Shown here: positions 45,521 to 56,425 of the stretch, piece by piece
Layout of the letters: each line of letters starts with the position of its first letter
Numbering within the stretch: the first letter of the stretch is position 1
Origin: Bradyrhizobium sp. LLZ17
Lineage (GTDB): Bacteria > Pseudomonadota > Alphaproteobacteria > Rhizobiales > Xanthobacteraceae
NCBI RefSeq assembly: GCF_041200145.1
Contig: NZ_CP165734.1
Span: forward strand, 3,100,001 to 3,164,000
Reading direction: 5' to 3'
DNA length: 64,000 nt
The notes under the pieces: model-generated
What the model saw: only the letters and a program-made list of their open reading frames with translations
What the model was told of the DNA's origin: nothing
Database searches by the model: none
Position numbers and translations under genes: made by a program

Positions 45521-46273
45521 TCAATCGGTTGGGGTCTTGATCAGCGCGAGCGCCGGCAAGAGGTTGAGATGGGTCCGGTTGCGCAGTGCGAGCCGCAGAT
45601 TGCGCACGGCCAGCCGTGCATGCTCGCGCATGATGGCTTCGGCGCGGACGCCCTCGCGGTTCTCGATGGCGTCGATCGCGACGCGATGGTGCTCCTGCCC
45701 GATAATCAGGATCTGCTGCGCCTCGGGCAGCGCCGACTGCGCCATCACGAAGCCGCTCGGCGAGGCAAACGGCAGCGCCGAGGCGCGATCGATCTGCCGG
45801 ATCAGGGGTGGGCTGCGCGACAATTCGGTGAGCAGCGCGTGGAAGCGCGCGTTCAGCGCGACATAGGACGAGAACGCATCGACCGAGATCGGGACCTGGC
45901 GCAGCAATTCGTCGATCGCGGCATGGCACTCCTTCAGCGGCTCGAGCTCGCGCGCGGAAACGCCGCGCTCGGCGGCGAAACGCGCGGCAAGGCCCTCCAG
46001 CGTGCCGCGCAGCTCGATGGAATCGGAGATGTCGCGCTCCGAGAATGCCTTCACCATGAAGCCGCCGGACGGGATCGCTTCCAACAGGCCCTCCTCCTCC
46101 AGCCGCACTAGCGCCATGCGCACCGGGGTGCGCGAGGCCCCGGTGGTCTCGACAGCCTGGAGCTCGGAGATGCGCTCGCCCGGCCGCAACGAGCCCGACA
46201 GGATCTGATCGCGCAGCGCGAGCTGCGCCTTCACCGTCTGCGAGACGGAGCGGTCGACCTCACGTTCGGCCAT
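45521..46273 (-). CDS. GntR/FadR-type regulator (FCD domain), VanR-like
   Basis: The 250-residue protein has a GntR winged helix (ILSGSLRPGERISELQAVET, GASRTPVRMALVRLEEEGLL) followed by a helical FCD ligand domain with metal-binding His and Asp positions. In several proteobacteria a FadR-type VanR represses vanAB and is released by vanillate. Here it stands between vanA and vanB, three bases after the vanA stop and ten bases before vanB, so it is transcribed with its targets. Two GTATAC palindromes upstream of vanA are candidate operators. Confidence 0.83.
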   Translation of the reverse strand: MAEREVDRSVSQTVKAQLALRDQILSGSLRPGERISELQAVETTGASRTPVRMALVRLEEEGLLEAIPSGGFMVKAFSERDISDSIELRGTLEGLAARFAAERGVSARELEPLKECHAAIDELLRQVPISVDAFSSYVALNARFHALLTELSRSPPLIRQIDRASALPFASPSGFVMAQSALPEAQQILIIGQEHHRVAIDAIENREGVRAEAIMREHARLAVRNLRLALRNRTHLNLLPALALIKTPTD

Positions 46274-46276
46274 GCC

Positions 46277-47326
46277 CTACTCCGCCGCCTGAAGATGCTT
46301 TGGCGGATTTTCCTTCGCGATCATCTTGTCGATCAGCTTGCGGGTCCACATCGCGCCGGCGTCGATGTTGAGATTGTAGAAGATGCGGTCCGGGTTCTCG
46401 TCCATCGCGCGCTGCTGCGCCTCGAGGATCAGCTCGTCCTCGTGGAAGATGCCGGAGACGCCCTCGCGGATCTCGGTGGTGATGCGCTGCTCGCCGAGCT
46501 GGTAGTTGCGCACGAAGGACCAGAAGTAGTGGCAGGTCTTCTCCGTCTCCGGGGTGATGGTGTTGAGCACGAAGCCGTTGACGCCCTGCGAGCGGTCGCC
46601 TTCCGGCGCGCCGGCGCCGGTCGGCGCCACGCCGACGTCGATCGCGACGGTGCAGGGCGCCTCGAAGCGGATGATCTGCCAGCGGTCGACCAGACCGGGC
46701 TTGCCGAGTTGTTTCGCCCAGAACGGCGGCGCCTCGATGCCGCGCATCCAGCGCGTCACCGTCACCGTCTTCTCGCCATGGGTGACGTCGAACGGCGCCT
46801 CGGCGACCGCATCGTTGCCGATCGAGGAGCCGTGCACGAAAGTCTCGTGGGTGAGGTCCATCAGATTGTCGAGCACGAGGCGGTAGTCGCAATTGACGCG
46901 GATGGTCTTGCCGTCGCCGGCCCAGGCCGGGTCGTGGTTCCAGTGCATGTCAGGCACAAGTGCAGGATCGGCCAGCGCGGGATCGCCCATCCAGAGCCAG
47001 ACATAGCGATGACGCTCGACCACGGGATAAGCGCGCACGCAGGCCGACGGGTTGATGGTCTCCTGCGAGGGCATGAAGGTGCAGCGGCCCTGCGCATTGT
47101 ATTTCAGGCCGTGATAGCCGCAGACGACGGTGTCGCCCTCGAGCCGGCCCTTGGACAGCGGCACCAGCCGGTGCCAGCAGGCATCCTCCAGCGCGGTCAC
47201 CGCGCCATCGGCCTTGCGATACATCACGACATGCTTGCCGCAGATCGTCCGCGGCAGCAGCGCCGGCTTGACATCGGCGTCCCAGGCGGCGGCGTACCAG
47301 GCGTTCATGGGGAAGGGTTTGGTCAT
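46277..47326 (-). CDS. vanA: Vanillate O-demethylase oxygenase (Rieske, VanA-type)
   Basis: The 349-residue Rieske oxygenase has Cys50/His52 (CWHR) and Cys69/His72 (CGYHG) for the cluster. The mononuclear iron site lies in DNLMDLTHETFVH (His160, His165). The length and the MNAWYAAAWDADV start match VanA. It removes the methyl group of vanillate or a related methoxy-aromatic acid as formaldehyde, giving protocatechuate. A related aryl-ether substrate cannot be excluded. It is the first gene of the van-type operon. Confidence 0.87.
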   Translation of the reverse strand: MTKPFPMNAWYAAAWDADVKPALLPRTICGKHVVMYRKADGAVTALEDACWHRLVPLSKGRLEGDTVVCGYHGLKYNAQGRCTFMPSQETINPSACVRAYPVVERHRYVWLWMGDPALADPALVPDMHWNHDPAWAGDGKTIRVNCDYRLVLDNLMDLTHETFVHGSSIGNDAVAEAPFDVTHGEKTVTVTRWMRGIEAPPFWAKQLGKPGLVDRWQIIRFEAPCTVAIDVGVAPTGAGAPEGDRSQGVNGFVLNTITPETEKTCHYFWSFVRNYQLGEQRITTEIREGVSGIFHEDELILEAQQRAMDENPDRIFYNLNIDAGAMWTRKLIDKMIAKENPPKHLQAAE

Positions 47327-47354
47327 GGCGGCGTTCTCCCAGAGCTTATGGATA

Positions 47355-47445
47355 CGTTATGTATACAATAGCACGAGGACATAATCGTTCAAGGCCGAAA
47401 ACAGCCTACCATAATACCTAAACGCATCATTGTGTATACACGATT
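47355..47445. promoter_or_regulatory. Two GTATAC palindromes upstream of vanA
   Basis: tgtataca (47360-47367) and gtgtatac ac (47432-47441) are perfect palindromes set about 72 bases apart, 35 and 107 bases upstream of vanA. Both have an A/T-rich surround typical of FadR-subfamily GntR operators. The spacing is close to seven helical turns, which would suit looping. Confidence 0.55.
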
Positions 47446-47452
47446 ATCTCCA

Positions 47453-47558
47453 CTGTCATTCCCCGCGAAGGCGGGGAATCCAGTACGCCGCGCCGTCATT
47501 GGTTCACCCAACTGGCGGCACGGCGTACTGGATCACCCGCTTTCGCGGGTGATGACAC
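47453..47558. repeat. Inverted repeat of the cgcgaaggcggg/aatccagtacgcc class
   Basis: The left half (tgtcattccccgcgaaggcg...cagtacgccg) is mirrored by cggcgtactggat...gcgggtgatgaca on the right. A related fragment lies at about 44120. It occupies the end of phosphoglucomutase and the van promoter region. Confidence 0.8.
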
Positions 47559-47613
47559 CTGTTGAAACAGCGTGTCCTCCCCTGGAGGGACAGCGGGAGC
47601 CGCGCTTTGGCGG

Positions 47614-49260
<1,647 letters not shown>

Positions 49261-49358
49261 TGGGAATACCCTCGTCCTAGAAAAATTGAGGCCTGCCGCA
49301 CCATAGCACCGGGCCTGCACGCGCCAAGCCAAAAGCCCCTGGTCAACCACGGCAACAA

Positions 49359-49604
49359 ATGGCCGCATTTGGATCCATGAATGCGGGCATGACCATTTTC
49401 GCAACGGCCGTGCTGCTCGCCAGTTCCTTGGCATTCTCGTCACCAGACCATGTCAGGGCAGCAGACGTCGAGCCCAATCCGATGCTGCGCTGTGCGGCCG
49501 TTGATCACGACCTTGCCAAGGTGAAGCGGCGGATCGAGCGGGCGCTCCACAGTGCCGCATCGGACAACACAGCAGCGTCCTCCCCTCCTGACATGACGCG
49601 CTGA
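49359..49604 (+). CDS. Small secreted protein, unknown function
   Basis: An 81-residue frame with a signal peptide ([18 protein letters not shown], cleavage near VRAAD) and a short mature part with one Cys ([20 protein letters not shown]). Three in-frame ATGs make the start uncertain, and none has a strong ribosome site. The signal peptide is the main support. Confidence 0.45.
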   Translation: MAAFGSMNAGMTIFATAVLLASSLAFSSPDHVRAADVEPNPMLRCAAVDHDLAKVKRRIERALHSAASDNTAASSPPDMTR

Positions 49605-49994
49605 CGACACCCTGCGGCTTCTTTCCCGGTTCGGGCGCGCCGGCGTTCGCGGAACATGGTGTGGTTCGAGTGTCATGGCCATGGCCATCTCGAATGGTCC
49701 GATGGTCCTTTCGCGGACAGCCTAGACCACCGATAGCATCGGCCATCCCGTCGCCAAGCCGATTGCCGCATCGATCAGATGCCACGCCCGGTCGACGATC
49801 AATCGACAACGCCGATCCTTGACGGAGCGATCCATCGGAAATCGCACACGGCGATCTCGTACTTTGGTGCCGGGTATCGCTTGATGCAGGACAAGGACGC
49901 CCTTGCCGGGCGTGGCGCACGATGCAGCCGTTTGATGAATAAAGGCGGGGACTTGCAGGATTCACCGGCAGATCCCGTAAGTGGGGCGATCACC
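49605..49994. other. Intergenic, 390 bases, no gene seen
   Basis: An open frame runs into the cytochrome c gene from the left but has no signal or domain before its ATG. atggccatggccat near 49,675 is a short palindromic stretch. Confidence 0.5.
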
Positions 49995-50366
49995 ATGATT
50001 GGACGTCTGATTTTCACGCTTATGCTGGCCAGCGCCATGTCTTCGGCCGCCGCCGCGGAGGGCGATCCGGCCGCAGGCAGAGCCGTCTTCGAGCGCACCT
50101 GCGCGAACTGCCACGCGGCAGTGATCGGGGTGAACAAGGTCGGCCCAAGTCTCTGGAATGTCGTCGGCCGCAAGCCTGCCGCCGTCCCGGACTTCGCCTA
50201 TTCCGATGCCATGAAGGCCAATAAGGAGGCCTGGACGCCGACAGCGCTGGACGCCTATCTCGCCGATCCCCGCGGCGATGTCCACGGCGTCAAGATGTTC
50301 TTCAAGGGGCTGCCGAACCCCGCAGATCGGGCCAATGTCATCGCCTATCTTCAGGCGTTGCAGTAA
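49995..50366 (+). CDS. Small class I cytochrome c
   Basis: The 123-residue protein has a signal peptide (LIFTLMLASAMSSAAAA) and a haem-binding CANCH motif (Cys36, Cys39, His40), with GVNKVGPSLWNVVGRKPA and a candidate Met ligand in VHGVKMFFKGLP. It is a c2-like mobile electron carrier in the periplasm. A cytochrome of this type could serve nitrogen, sulfur or aromatic metabolism, but no oxidoreductase partner is adjacent. The ATG is chosen because it begins the signal peptide. Confidence 0.88.
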   Translation: MIGRLIFTLMLASAMSSAAAAEGDPAAGRAVFERTCANCHAAVIGVNKVGPSLWNVVGRKPAAVPDFAYSDAMKANKEAWTPTALDAYLADPRGDVHGVKMFFKGLPNPADRANVIAYLQALQ

Positions 50367-50459
50367 GCGATCGGGGCGGACGACCGATCCGAACGACGCC
50401 CGTTCGCCGGGTCATGCGGTTCTGTTATGATCCGCATGGCCACGGAGAATCATCTAGCC

Positions 50460-51598
50460 ATGGACCTCGCGCGCTGGCATCTGCCCGTGCTCGTCTTCCT
50501 CGCCGTAGCGGGGGCTGCGCTCGCGCGAACGCTGCGGAATTCTACACCGAGGACCTCCGCATCTCCATGGTGGAGGCCGGGCCGCAGGGGCTGGAGGCGT
50601 TCCTGGTCCGTCCCGCCGGGACCAAGCGCTATCCGCTCGCGCTGCTCAGCCACGGTTCGCCGCGCGATTTCGACGACCGCGCGACGATGTCGGCCCACAA
50701 ATATTACGGCGTCGCGCTCGAATATGCCCGGCGCGGCTTTGCCGCGCTGATCGTGATGCGGCGCGGCTACGGTACCTCGGCGGGCGGCCGCGTCGACAGC
50801 GTCGGTGGCTGCGCCAATGCGGCCTATTTGCCGGCGGCAGCGGTCGCGGTCGCGGATTTGCGCGCGGCGATCGATGCGATGGCGCGCAGGGCCGACGTCA
50901 CCACGACCGGCATGATCGCGGCCGGTCATTCAGCCGGCGGCCTCGCCACCGTTGCGCTGACCGCGCAGGCGCCGGCAGGTCTCGTCGCCGCGATCAGCTT
51001 CGCCGGCGGCCGCGGCTCGCGCGACAATGACGACGTCTGCAATCCGGATGGGCTGGTGCAGGCCTTCGCTAGCTTCGGCAAGACCTCGCGCGTGCCGATG
51101 CTGTGGGTCTATGCCAGCAACGACCTGTTTTTCGGTCCTGACCTGGCGCGCCGCTTCTACGACGGATTTCGCAACAGTGGCGGCAACGCCAAATTCGTCG
51201 CGGCACCGCCTTACGGCGACGACGGTCATTATCTCTATTCCGTGGCGGGCCGTCCGCAATGGACGCCTTATGTCGACGCCTTCCTGCGCGAACGCGGGCT
51301 CGGCCGCGACATCTTGAGCGCGCCCGATCCGCTGCCGCCACCTGGTCATTTCAGCGACGCCGCGCTCGCCGAATTTGCGCGCTATCTCGCCAGCACCACG
51401 CCGCACAAGGCCTTTGCGGTGTCGCCCAATGGCGGCTACGGTTGGCGCTCGGGGCGCACCACCGTGGAGGACGCCCAACGCGAGGCGCTCGCGGCCTGCA
51501 TGAAATGGTCGCCGACATGCACGCTCTATGCGGTCGACGACCAACTCGCCGGGCCTGCCCAGAAGGCCTCCACGGATCAGGGCTCGCGCGCGCGATAG
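50460..51598 (+). pseudogene. Secreted alpha/beta-hydrolase (dienelactone hydrolase-like), N-terminal frameshift
   Basis: The main part has the hydrolase nucleophile in GHSAGG and later Asp/His residues, with a DUF-like C-terminal domain (GYGWRSGRTTVEDA). The signal peptide MDLARWHLPVLVFLAVAG lies in another frame from the rest. One missing base around 50510-50521 (a run of five G or the following GC repeat) separates them. GGAG precedes this ATG. Full-length correction gives about 379 residues. The reaction may be peptide, lipid or polyester cleavage; it is not determinable. Confidence 0.75.
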
Positions 51599-51695
51599 CC
51601 TCACCGCGCCGGTGGCCCAGCTCCCGACCGCGACCGCCCTCAAGGGCTGCGACCGGGAAAATCGGTTGTTAACGCGAAATATATATGAGGGAGCC

Positions 51696-52499
51696 ATGCT
51701 GTGGGATCGGGCACACAATTGTTCCAGCGCGGCGCGCAAACATGTCGCGATCGCTGTGCTTTTGTTGGCGTCGACCTGCGCACATGCCGAAGATGCCGCC
51801 TCGAGCGAAACCGAGACGACCTCGGCGATCGCCGCCCACAATCCCGACCTCGGCGCCGGAGAGACGGCGACTCACGGGCTGCGATCCGAAACATCATCGA
51901 ACGAGAAACAGCCAAAACCAATCTGCCCGCCGACATCGCAGAGGCCGTCGTGTTCGTTGAAAGCGGCTACAACGCGAGCACCATCGGCAGCGTCGGCGAG
52001 ATCGGCCTCATGCAGGTGCGGCCGGAAACGGCGGCGATGCTCGGGTTCCGGGGAAATAACGCCGAACTCGCGGAGCCGGAGGTCAACATCCACTATGGTG
52101 TGCTCTATCTCAGCCGCGCATGGCATCTCGCGGGCGGAGACCTTTGCCGCGCCCTGATGAAATATCGGGCGGGGCCATGGCGAGGAGTCCATGACCCCGC
52201 GTTCGCAAGTCTACTGCAACCGAGCCCGCAATCGCCTTGTCGCCATGAACTCCTCAGCAGCGGACCTCCAGGCTGCGATCATCCCGGACACGGCGCCGAC
52301 GCCAACACCGGCCGCAGCGAGGCCGCCGACACAATCAGCGCGCAATGAAGATCTGCCGATAGAGCCCAAGGAGGTCTATGCGCGCTATCGTCAAGGCACG
52401 GCCGCAGCCAGCCGCGCCTATTGGGCAGCCCAGCAAGCCCGGATCAGGCTCATTAACTCCCGCATCGAAGCAAGGTGGAAACGCGTCGCAACCCGGTGA
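51696..52499 (+). pseudogene. SLT-type lytic transglycosylase with two frameshifts
   Basis: The signal peptide (HVAIAVLLLASTCAHAEDA) is in one frame. The catalytic domain is in a second frame (EAVVFVESGYNAS with catalytic Glu, GEIGLMQVRPETAAMLGF). The C-terminal tail returns to the first frame (MTPRSQVYCNRARNRL...). The first shift is between 51861 and 51883, the second an extra base in the GGGG at 52171-52174, where CGGGCCATGG would give RAGHGEES. GAGGGAG precedes the ATG. Such enzymes cut peptidoglycan strands. Confidence 0.8.
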
Positions 52500-52571
52500 T
52501 ACAACAGCTTGCCGTTGAGCGAGCAGCCATTAGGACAATAGGTATTTCCGAACTGAACCCGAATTGAGATC

Positions 52572-52673
52572 ATGCACAACAGTTTGAGAGTTTTGTTCGC
52601 GATCATCGCGACCAGCGCGGTGGCGCTGTCGACCTTTCTCGCCATCCGGGTCGTCGTCAGCTTCGGTGGCTGA
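52572..52673 (+). CDS. 33-residue single-helix membrane peptide
   Basis: The frame MHNSLRVLFAIIATSAVALS... is almost entirely a hydrophobic helix with a basic residue in the middle of the C-terminal half. The ribosome site (GAATTGAGATC) is weak. It would be a small membrane peptide of unknown function or a chance frame. Confidence 0.35.
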   Translation: MHNSLRVLFAIIATSAVALSTFLAIRVVVSFGG

Positions 52674-52729
52674 TGCTCGCTGCGCTGCCGACCGCTTGAG
52701 GCGCTCGGCCGCAGACCCTATTCGATGTA

Positions 52730-53613
52730 TCAGGACGATCCGACCTCGATCCGGTACGACAACTCTTCTCCCGCACCGGCCGCGATATGCATCAAACCCG
52801 GCTTGTCGCTGAATTCGCCGTCGAAGCCGGCGGGGCTTGCAAAGCCGCGCCAGGGCTCGATGCAGAGGAACGGCGCGCCCGAAGGCTTCGACCAGACGCC
52901 GAGCTCGCGAAAGCCGCGCCAGGACATTTTGAGCCAAGGCCCGGCGCCCTGCCCGGCCGCATAACGGACCGCATTGCTTGTGATGCGATCGAAGATGATG
53001 GCGTCGTCGGTGAACAGCGATTCTGATAGAGGAAGCTCTGTGCCTTTGACCGAGCTTTGCTCCGCTGCCGCACGCAACAGTCCGCCGTCGAGACGACGAA
53101 CCGGATATGGTTCTTCCTTCGCAAAGATCAGCGCGTAATCCTCCTTCGACACCCCGGCCTGAAGCGGCCAATTGAAGGCGGGATGACCACCGAGCGAGGC
53201 CGGCAATGTCTGCTCGCCGGTGTTGACGATCGTAAGCGTCACATCGAGACCGGCTTTGTCGAGCGTGTAAGCCACGACCAGCCGGAACGCGAACGGATAG
53301 AGCGCGCGCGTCGTCTCGCTGTCCTCAAGCACCAGCACGCAATTGTTCTCGCCGCGCTCCGCCCAGGCGAAGCGGCTGTCGCGCGCAAAGCCGTGCTGGG
53401 TCATCCGGTACGTCTTGCCCCGGTGCCGCAATTCGTCATTGGCGAGACGCCCGACATCGGAAACAGCAGCGGCGCATGCCGCGGCCAGACGGGGCCTGCC
53501 TGCCAGATGAATTCGGTGCCGTGCCCGTCCGCCAGCGAGCACAGCTCGGCGCCTTGCGCTTTGATCGTGGCGGTAAGGCCGCCGCTCCGGATGCAGTGAA
53601 TATCCTCGTCCAT
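52730..53613 (-). pseudogene. Aldose 1-epimerase-like protein (GalM/YeaD family), frameshifted
   Basis: The N-terminal part (MDEDIHCIRSGGLTATIKAQ, then GTEFIWQAGPVWPRHAPLLFP) and the rest (GRLANDELRHRGKTYRMTQH, GGHPAFNWPL, then the C-terminal CIEPWRGF) are in different frames. One base missing near 53454-53458 would give LLFPIVGRLAND, as in the family. The conserved His of HGFA and the GGHPAFNWP and CIEPW segments are retained. The corrected protein is about 294 residues. A sequencing error is plausible. Confidence 0.75.
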
Positions 53614-54087
53614 ACTCACCATCCTACAAGCACTCGGAAGGTCGGTTCGACCAAGGCCAATCCTCGCACGAAGCGCATCGGCACCAACCTATTCCCTCCA
53701 ATGACGGAATGAACAGCGAAAACGATGGCACACAATCGGGGCGCCTCCAAGACCCGAACAGCTCGACAGACCAAGGGTTCACGATGCTAGCGCGCAAAAA
53801 GAACGAGGGAATTTTTCGAAACAGAAACGCGAAGGGGCAGCCCAATGATCACACCGGGCGGCAAGAAACAGGTGCCCGCGTGTGCGGTGGCGGCCGGCGA
53901 GAGATTCGCGAACCGATGCGGATGAGGGCATTCGGGCACCAGGCGGTTGACCGATGCTTCGCGCATGCAAATTCTTTGGTCACCAGAGGTCGGCACGCAA
54001 CTGCGACTCTGGTAACTAATTTTGGCGGTCGCTGCCCGCCGATCGCCAACATTTTTTTTGCGATCTGTCTCTTTGCGAGGCGCAACC
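53614..54087. other. 474-base stretch without a supported gene
   Basis: Open frames exist on both strands but lack ribosome sites or domains. GC content drops from here on and the density of supported genes falls, marking the start of an accessory region. Confidence 0.5.
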
Positions 54088-54315
54088 ATGGATGATGTGA
54101 GAATAGATAGGATTGCGGTCGGCGCGCGTTTCAAGCTCAGCGAACTCGGAAGAATTCGTTGCGCAAAGCTGGCCGACATGGTTGGGGTCGTGGTCGCCGT
54201 AACCCATCGTACAACCGGCATCACCGTTCTGTTCGATGGTACCGAACGACCAACCGTTTTGCATAGGGATTACGTTAGACCAAGCTCTGATGCGGATTCG
54301 GATTGCGCCGTTTAG
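54088..54315 (+). CDS. Small hypothetical protein (75 residues)
   Basis: MDDVRIDRIAVGARFKLSEL begins after GCGAGGCGC at good spacing. The sequence resembles a small beta-barrel (VGVVVAVTHRTTGITVLFDG, then PTVLHRDYVRP), compatible with an SH3-like or KOW-like fold. No known family is certain. The start is chosen by its ribosome site over a longer frame. Confidence 0.55.
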   Translation: MDDVRIDRIAVGARFKLSELGRIRCAKLADMVGVVVAVTHRTTGITVLFDGTERPTVLHRDYVRPSSDADSDCAV

Positions 54316-54481
54316 CCTCGAGCGACCTTATGCAGTACCCAGAATGATCGTCAGAATCCTTGGCGCGTCTTGATTTGGCCCGTGTACAGTCGTAAATACG
54401 TCCCGGTTCCTACCCAGTTCTTCCATTTTCCCTCCTTCTTGTAATCTCAACTTGGTCACCTCGGGACGGGGGGCGAGACCC

Positions 54482-54652
54482 ATGGAAATATTTCGCGCCG
54501 AGAAGATTTGCGTTGTCGAGGACAACTCAAGCAGAACCTGCCGTATCTGCGGCAAGAAAATGAACCTTCTACGGACCGTGGTGGAGGCTGAGAGCGGAAG
54601 CATCACCTACATGTTCGAATGCGCGTGCGGCAAGCGCTTGTGGGACGACTGA
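54482..54652 (+). CDS. Small zinc-ribbon-like protein (56 residues)
   Basis: MEIFRAEKICVVEDNSSRTC contains an N-terminal Cys, then CRICGKK and a later CACGKR, giving CxxC...CxC, compatible with zinc binding. GGCGAGA precedes the ATG. The function is unknown. Confidence 0.5.
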   Translation: MEIFRAEKICVVEDNSSRTCRICGKKMNLLRTVVEAESGSITYMFECACGKRLWDD

Positions 54653-54966
54653 GGCATACCTCCGGGTCGACGACCTCGAGCTTACCCCCAGTTATCGTCG
54701 CCGCATTGAACAACGCTCGCCCGGCTCCGGCGCCAGGTTCAATTACTTTCGATCTCGACGCGCGCAACCCGCGTCTCCTCCCGTGCGAGGATCTGAAGGT
54801 ATGTGCTATGGGTGTCGGGCACTCTTCATTCGCTCAGCACGCGGCGATGCTTCCGATGTGCGTCAGGCGCTTGCGCCCTTGATGCCGGATGGTGGCGAGG
54901 GCCAGGCGAGGGCCGGGGTTCGGTCGCCGATGTTTTTTCAGCATTTACGGCCACTGCACTGAGCTG

Positions 54967-55272
54967 ATGGCCGGTCGCGCTGCCGAGCGCCTGCTCCTCG
55001 ATGGCGAACCTGTGCCGCCCGTTGATGATCTGCGGCAGGCGCGTGAGCTGGCGATGCTGATCTGTAAAACCGAAGAGGCCGTCGATACGTTCATCGCGCA
55101 TTGTGAGCTCGCCGCCCGCGATCTGCTTAGGTCGCACGGCGACATCTTGATCGCTTGGCTCTCGTCCTGCGCATCAAAACGCGTGCTCGATGGCGCAGAA
55201 ATTGACCGGATCATCCGTGATGTGGGAGCGCGTACGGCGTTGGCGATAGAGCGTCAGCGTCGGAAGGAGTGA
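54967..55272 (+). CDS. Orphan C-terminal M41 (FtsH-like) peptidase segment
   Basis: The 101-residue frame begins MAGRAAERLLLDGEPVPPVD and continues DLRQARELAMLICKTEEAVD, LLRSHGDILIAWL and LDGAEIDRII. This matches the last part of an FtsH/M41 protease domain: GRAAEELL, then S/D-DL-QA. The HEXXH-bearing half and the AAA ATPase are absent, so it cannot be an active protease. It may be a fragment of a decayed gene or a small stand-alone helical protein. A small GTG frame follows. Confidence 0.55.
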   Translation: MAGRAAERLLLDGEPVPPVDDLRQARELAMLICKTEEAVDTFIAHCELAARDLLRSHGDILIAWLSSCASKRVLDGAEIDRIIRDVGARTALAIERQRRKE

Positions 55273-55279
55273 CGCGAGC

Positions 55280-55402
55280 GTGAGCGGTCCGCCGGTATTT
55301 TCTCTGCATATCGTGATCACGCCGACCAGCTTTGCCTCGGTCTGGGCCCGATCGGGTGCGATAGTCAGCGTCATCGCCGATCGGAAGGCACGGCGGATGT
55401 AA
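55280..55402 (+). CDS. 40-residue peptide coupled to the M41-like segment
   Basis: A GTG start lies eight bases after the stop of the M41-like gene, with GGAAGGAG about ten bases upstream. The peptide (VSGPPVFSLHIVITPTSFAS...) ends 18 bases before a terminator. The close spacing and the terminator support it as the last gene of a short transcript. Confidence 0.4.
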   Translation: MSGPPVFSLHIVITPTSFASVWARSGAIVSVIADRKARRM

Positions 55403-55419
55403 CCGACCTGATGATGTCG

Positions 55420-55451
55420 AAGGCCCCGACGTGCAATATCGTCGGGGCCTT
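55420..55451 (+). terminator. Rho-independent terminator
   Basis: AAGGCCCCGAC and GTCGGGGCCTT pair perfectly (11 bp) around GTGCAATATC and are followed by TTT. It closes the M41-like/40-residue peptide unit. Confidence 0.85.
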
Positions 55452-56006
55452 TTGCTGGCCGCGTACAACTGCATGAACAAATGGAAGCTGCTCGCCGAAG
55501 CCGAATACTGGGAGCACCCAGCTCAGCTTGAGCTGTCTTCCTACTTGCAAGAGTGCAACGCCGTTAGCTCAGACGAGATTGCGCTGCCTGAAGTATTCAC
55601 AGACGCGAATGACGCTCGATGGAATGACACGCAGTGCCCGCTTTCGGGTGCCCGCGTCTCTCGTACGCTGCGCCTTTGCGCGGGTCTGCGATGCGCGCTG
55701 CAGCCAGTGGCTTGGACTCGTGGCGTTCTGCGACATCCGGGCCCTTCAGTTTCGCCCGGTATAGAAGTCTGCGATTCGGTTCTAACTGAGGCTGCTACCT
55801 GGCGGGCGGGCGCCGCTCAGGCTGAGCTGTAATTTCGCGCTAGATCAAGCGCCTCCTTCTTCAATAGTATTATTCCTACGCGCCATTCGCCTCATCGAAC
55901 CGGCTTGATCGTTCGGCCGCTATCTTCGATGCGCCCGCTCCCGCCGGGGCCAGCCTGAACAATCCTGGGCTTCGCGGTCGGGGCAATTGCTTTGGCTTTT
56001 GCGTTT

Positions 56007-56147
56007 TCATGATGCGGCTAACCAGTGTGCCTTGGGGCCGACGGTTCGCCCGATAAAGCCCATGGGGTGCTCGGCAGTCGTTTCCATGGCCGAGCCAATT
56101 GAGGCGCCCGTCACACTGCCGCCCCGCTGCGTCCGCACCGCCGCCAT
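56007..56147 (-). CDS. 46-residue hypothetical protein
   Basis: The minus-strand frame MAAVRTQRGGSVTGASIGSA... then HPMGFIGRTVGPKAHWLAAS has protein-like composition. It is framed by upstream stops and has no strong ribosome site. The opposite strand has no better frame. Weak support only. Confidence 0.3.
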   Translation of the reverse strand: MAAVRTQRGGSVTGASIGSAMETTAEHPMGFIGRTVGPKAHWLAAS

Positions 56148-56230
56148 GTCCGCTGTGTATTGGCACCGCTCTTGCTACCGCTCTTACCAGTTAGCAGCAT
56201 GACGGCGATAAGGATTAAAGGTGTCCCGCA

Positions 56231-56425
56231 ATGAACACACTGGTGTCTCAAAAGAGTGCGGTCGGCCCGGCGGTTCCCAACGTGAGTGGGCTGATGACGC
56301 GCCGAAGTTCCTTGCGGCTGCGCCGCAAGGTTCCTTCCTGGATGGGATTGGCGCTATTCGTCCTGGTCGCGGACATTCTTCTGGCGGTGTTCGTTTGGAT
56401 TGCCGTCGACTTCCTCCTGCATTGA
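56231..56425 (+). CDS. Small single-helix membrane protein (64 residues)
   Basis: A basic N-terminal half (RRSSLRLRRKVPSW) is followed by one membrane helix (MGLALFVLVADILLAVFVWIA), giving a cytoplasm-in topology. It overlaps the end of a convergent membrane protein gene by about 70 bases. The function is unknown. Confidence 0.5.
   Translation: MNTLVSQKSAVGPAVPNVSGLMTRRSSLRLRRKVPSWMGLALFVLVADILLAVFVWIAVDFLLH

Noticed and set aside
55431..55832. Plus-strand frame of 133 codons after the terminator
   Set aside because: It begins inside the terminator stem, is overlapped by other frames and has no known family.
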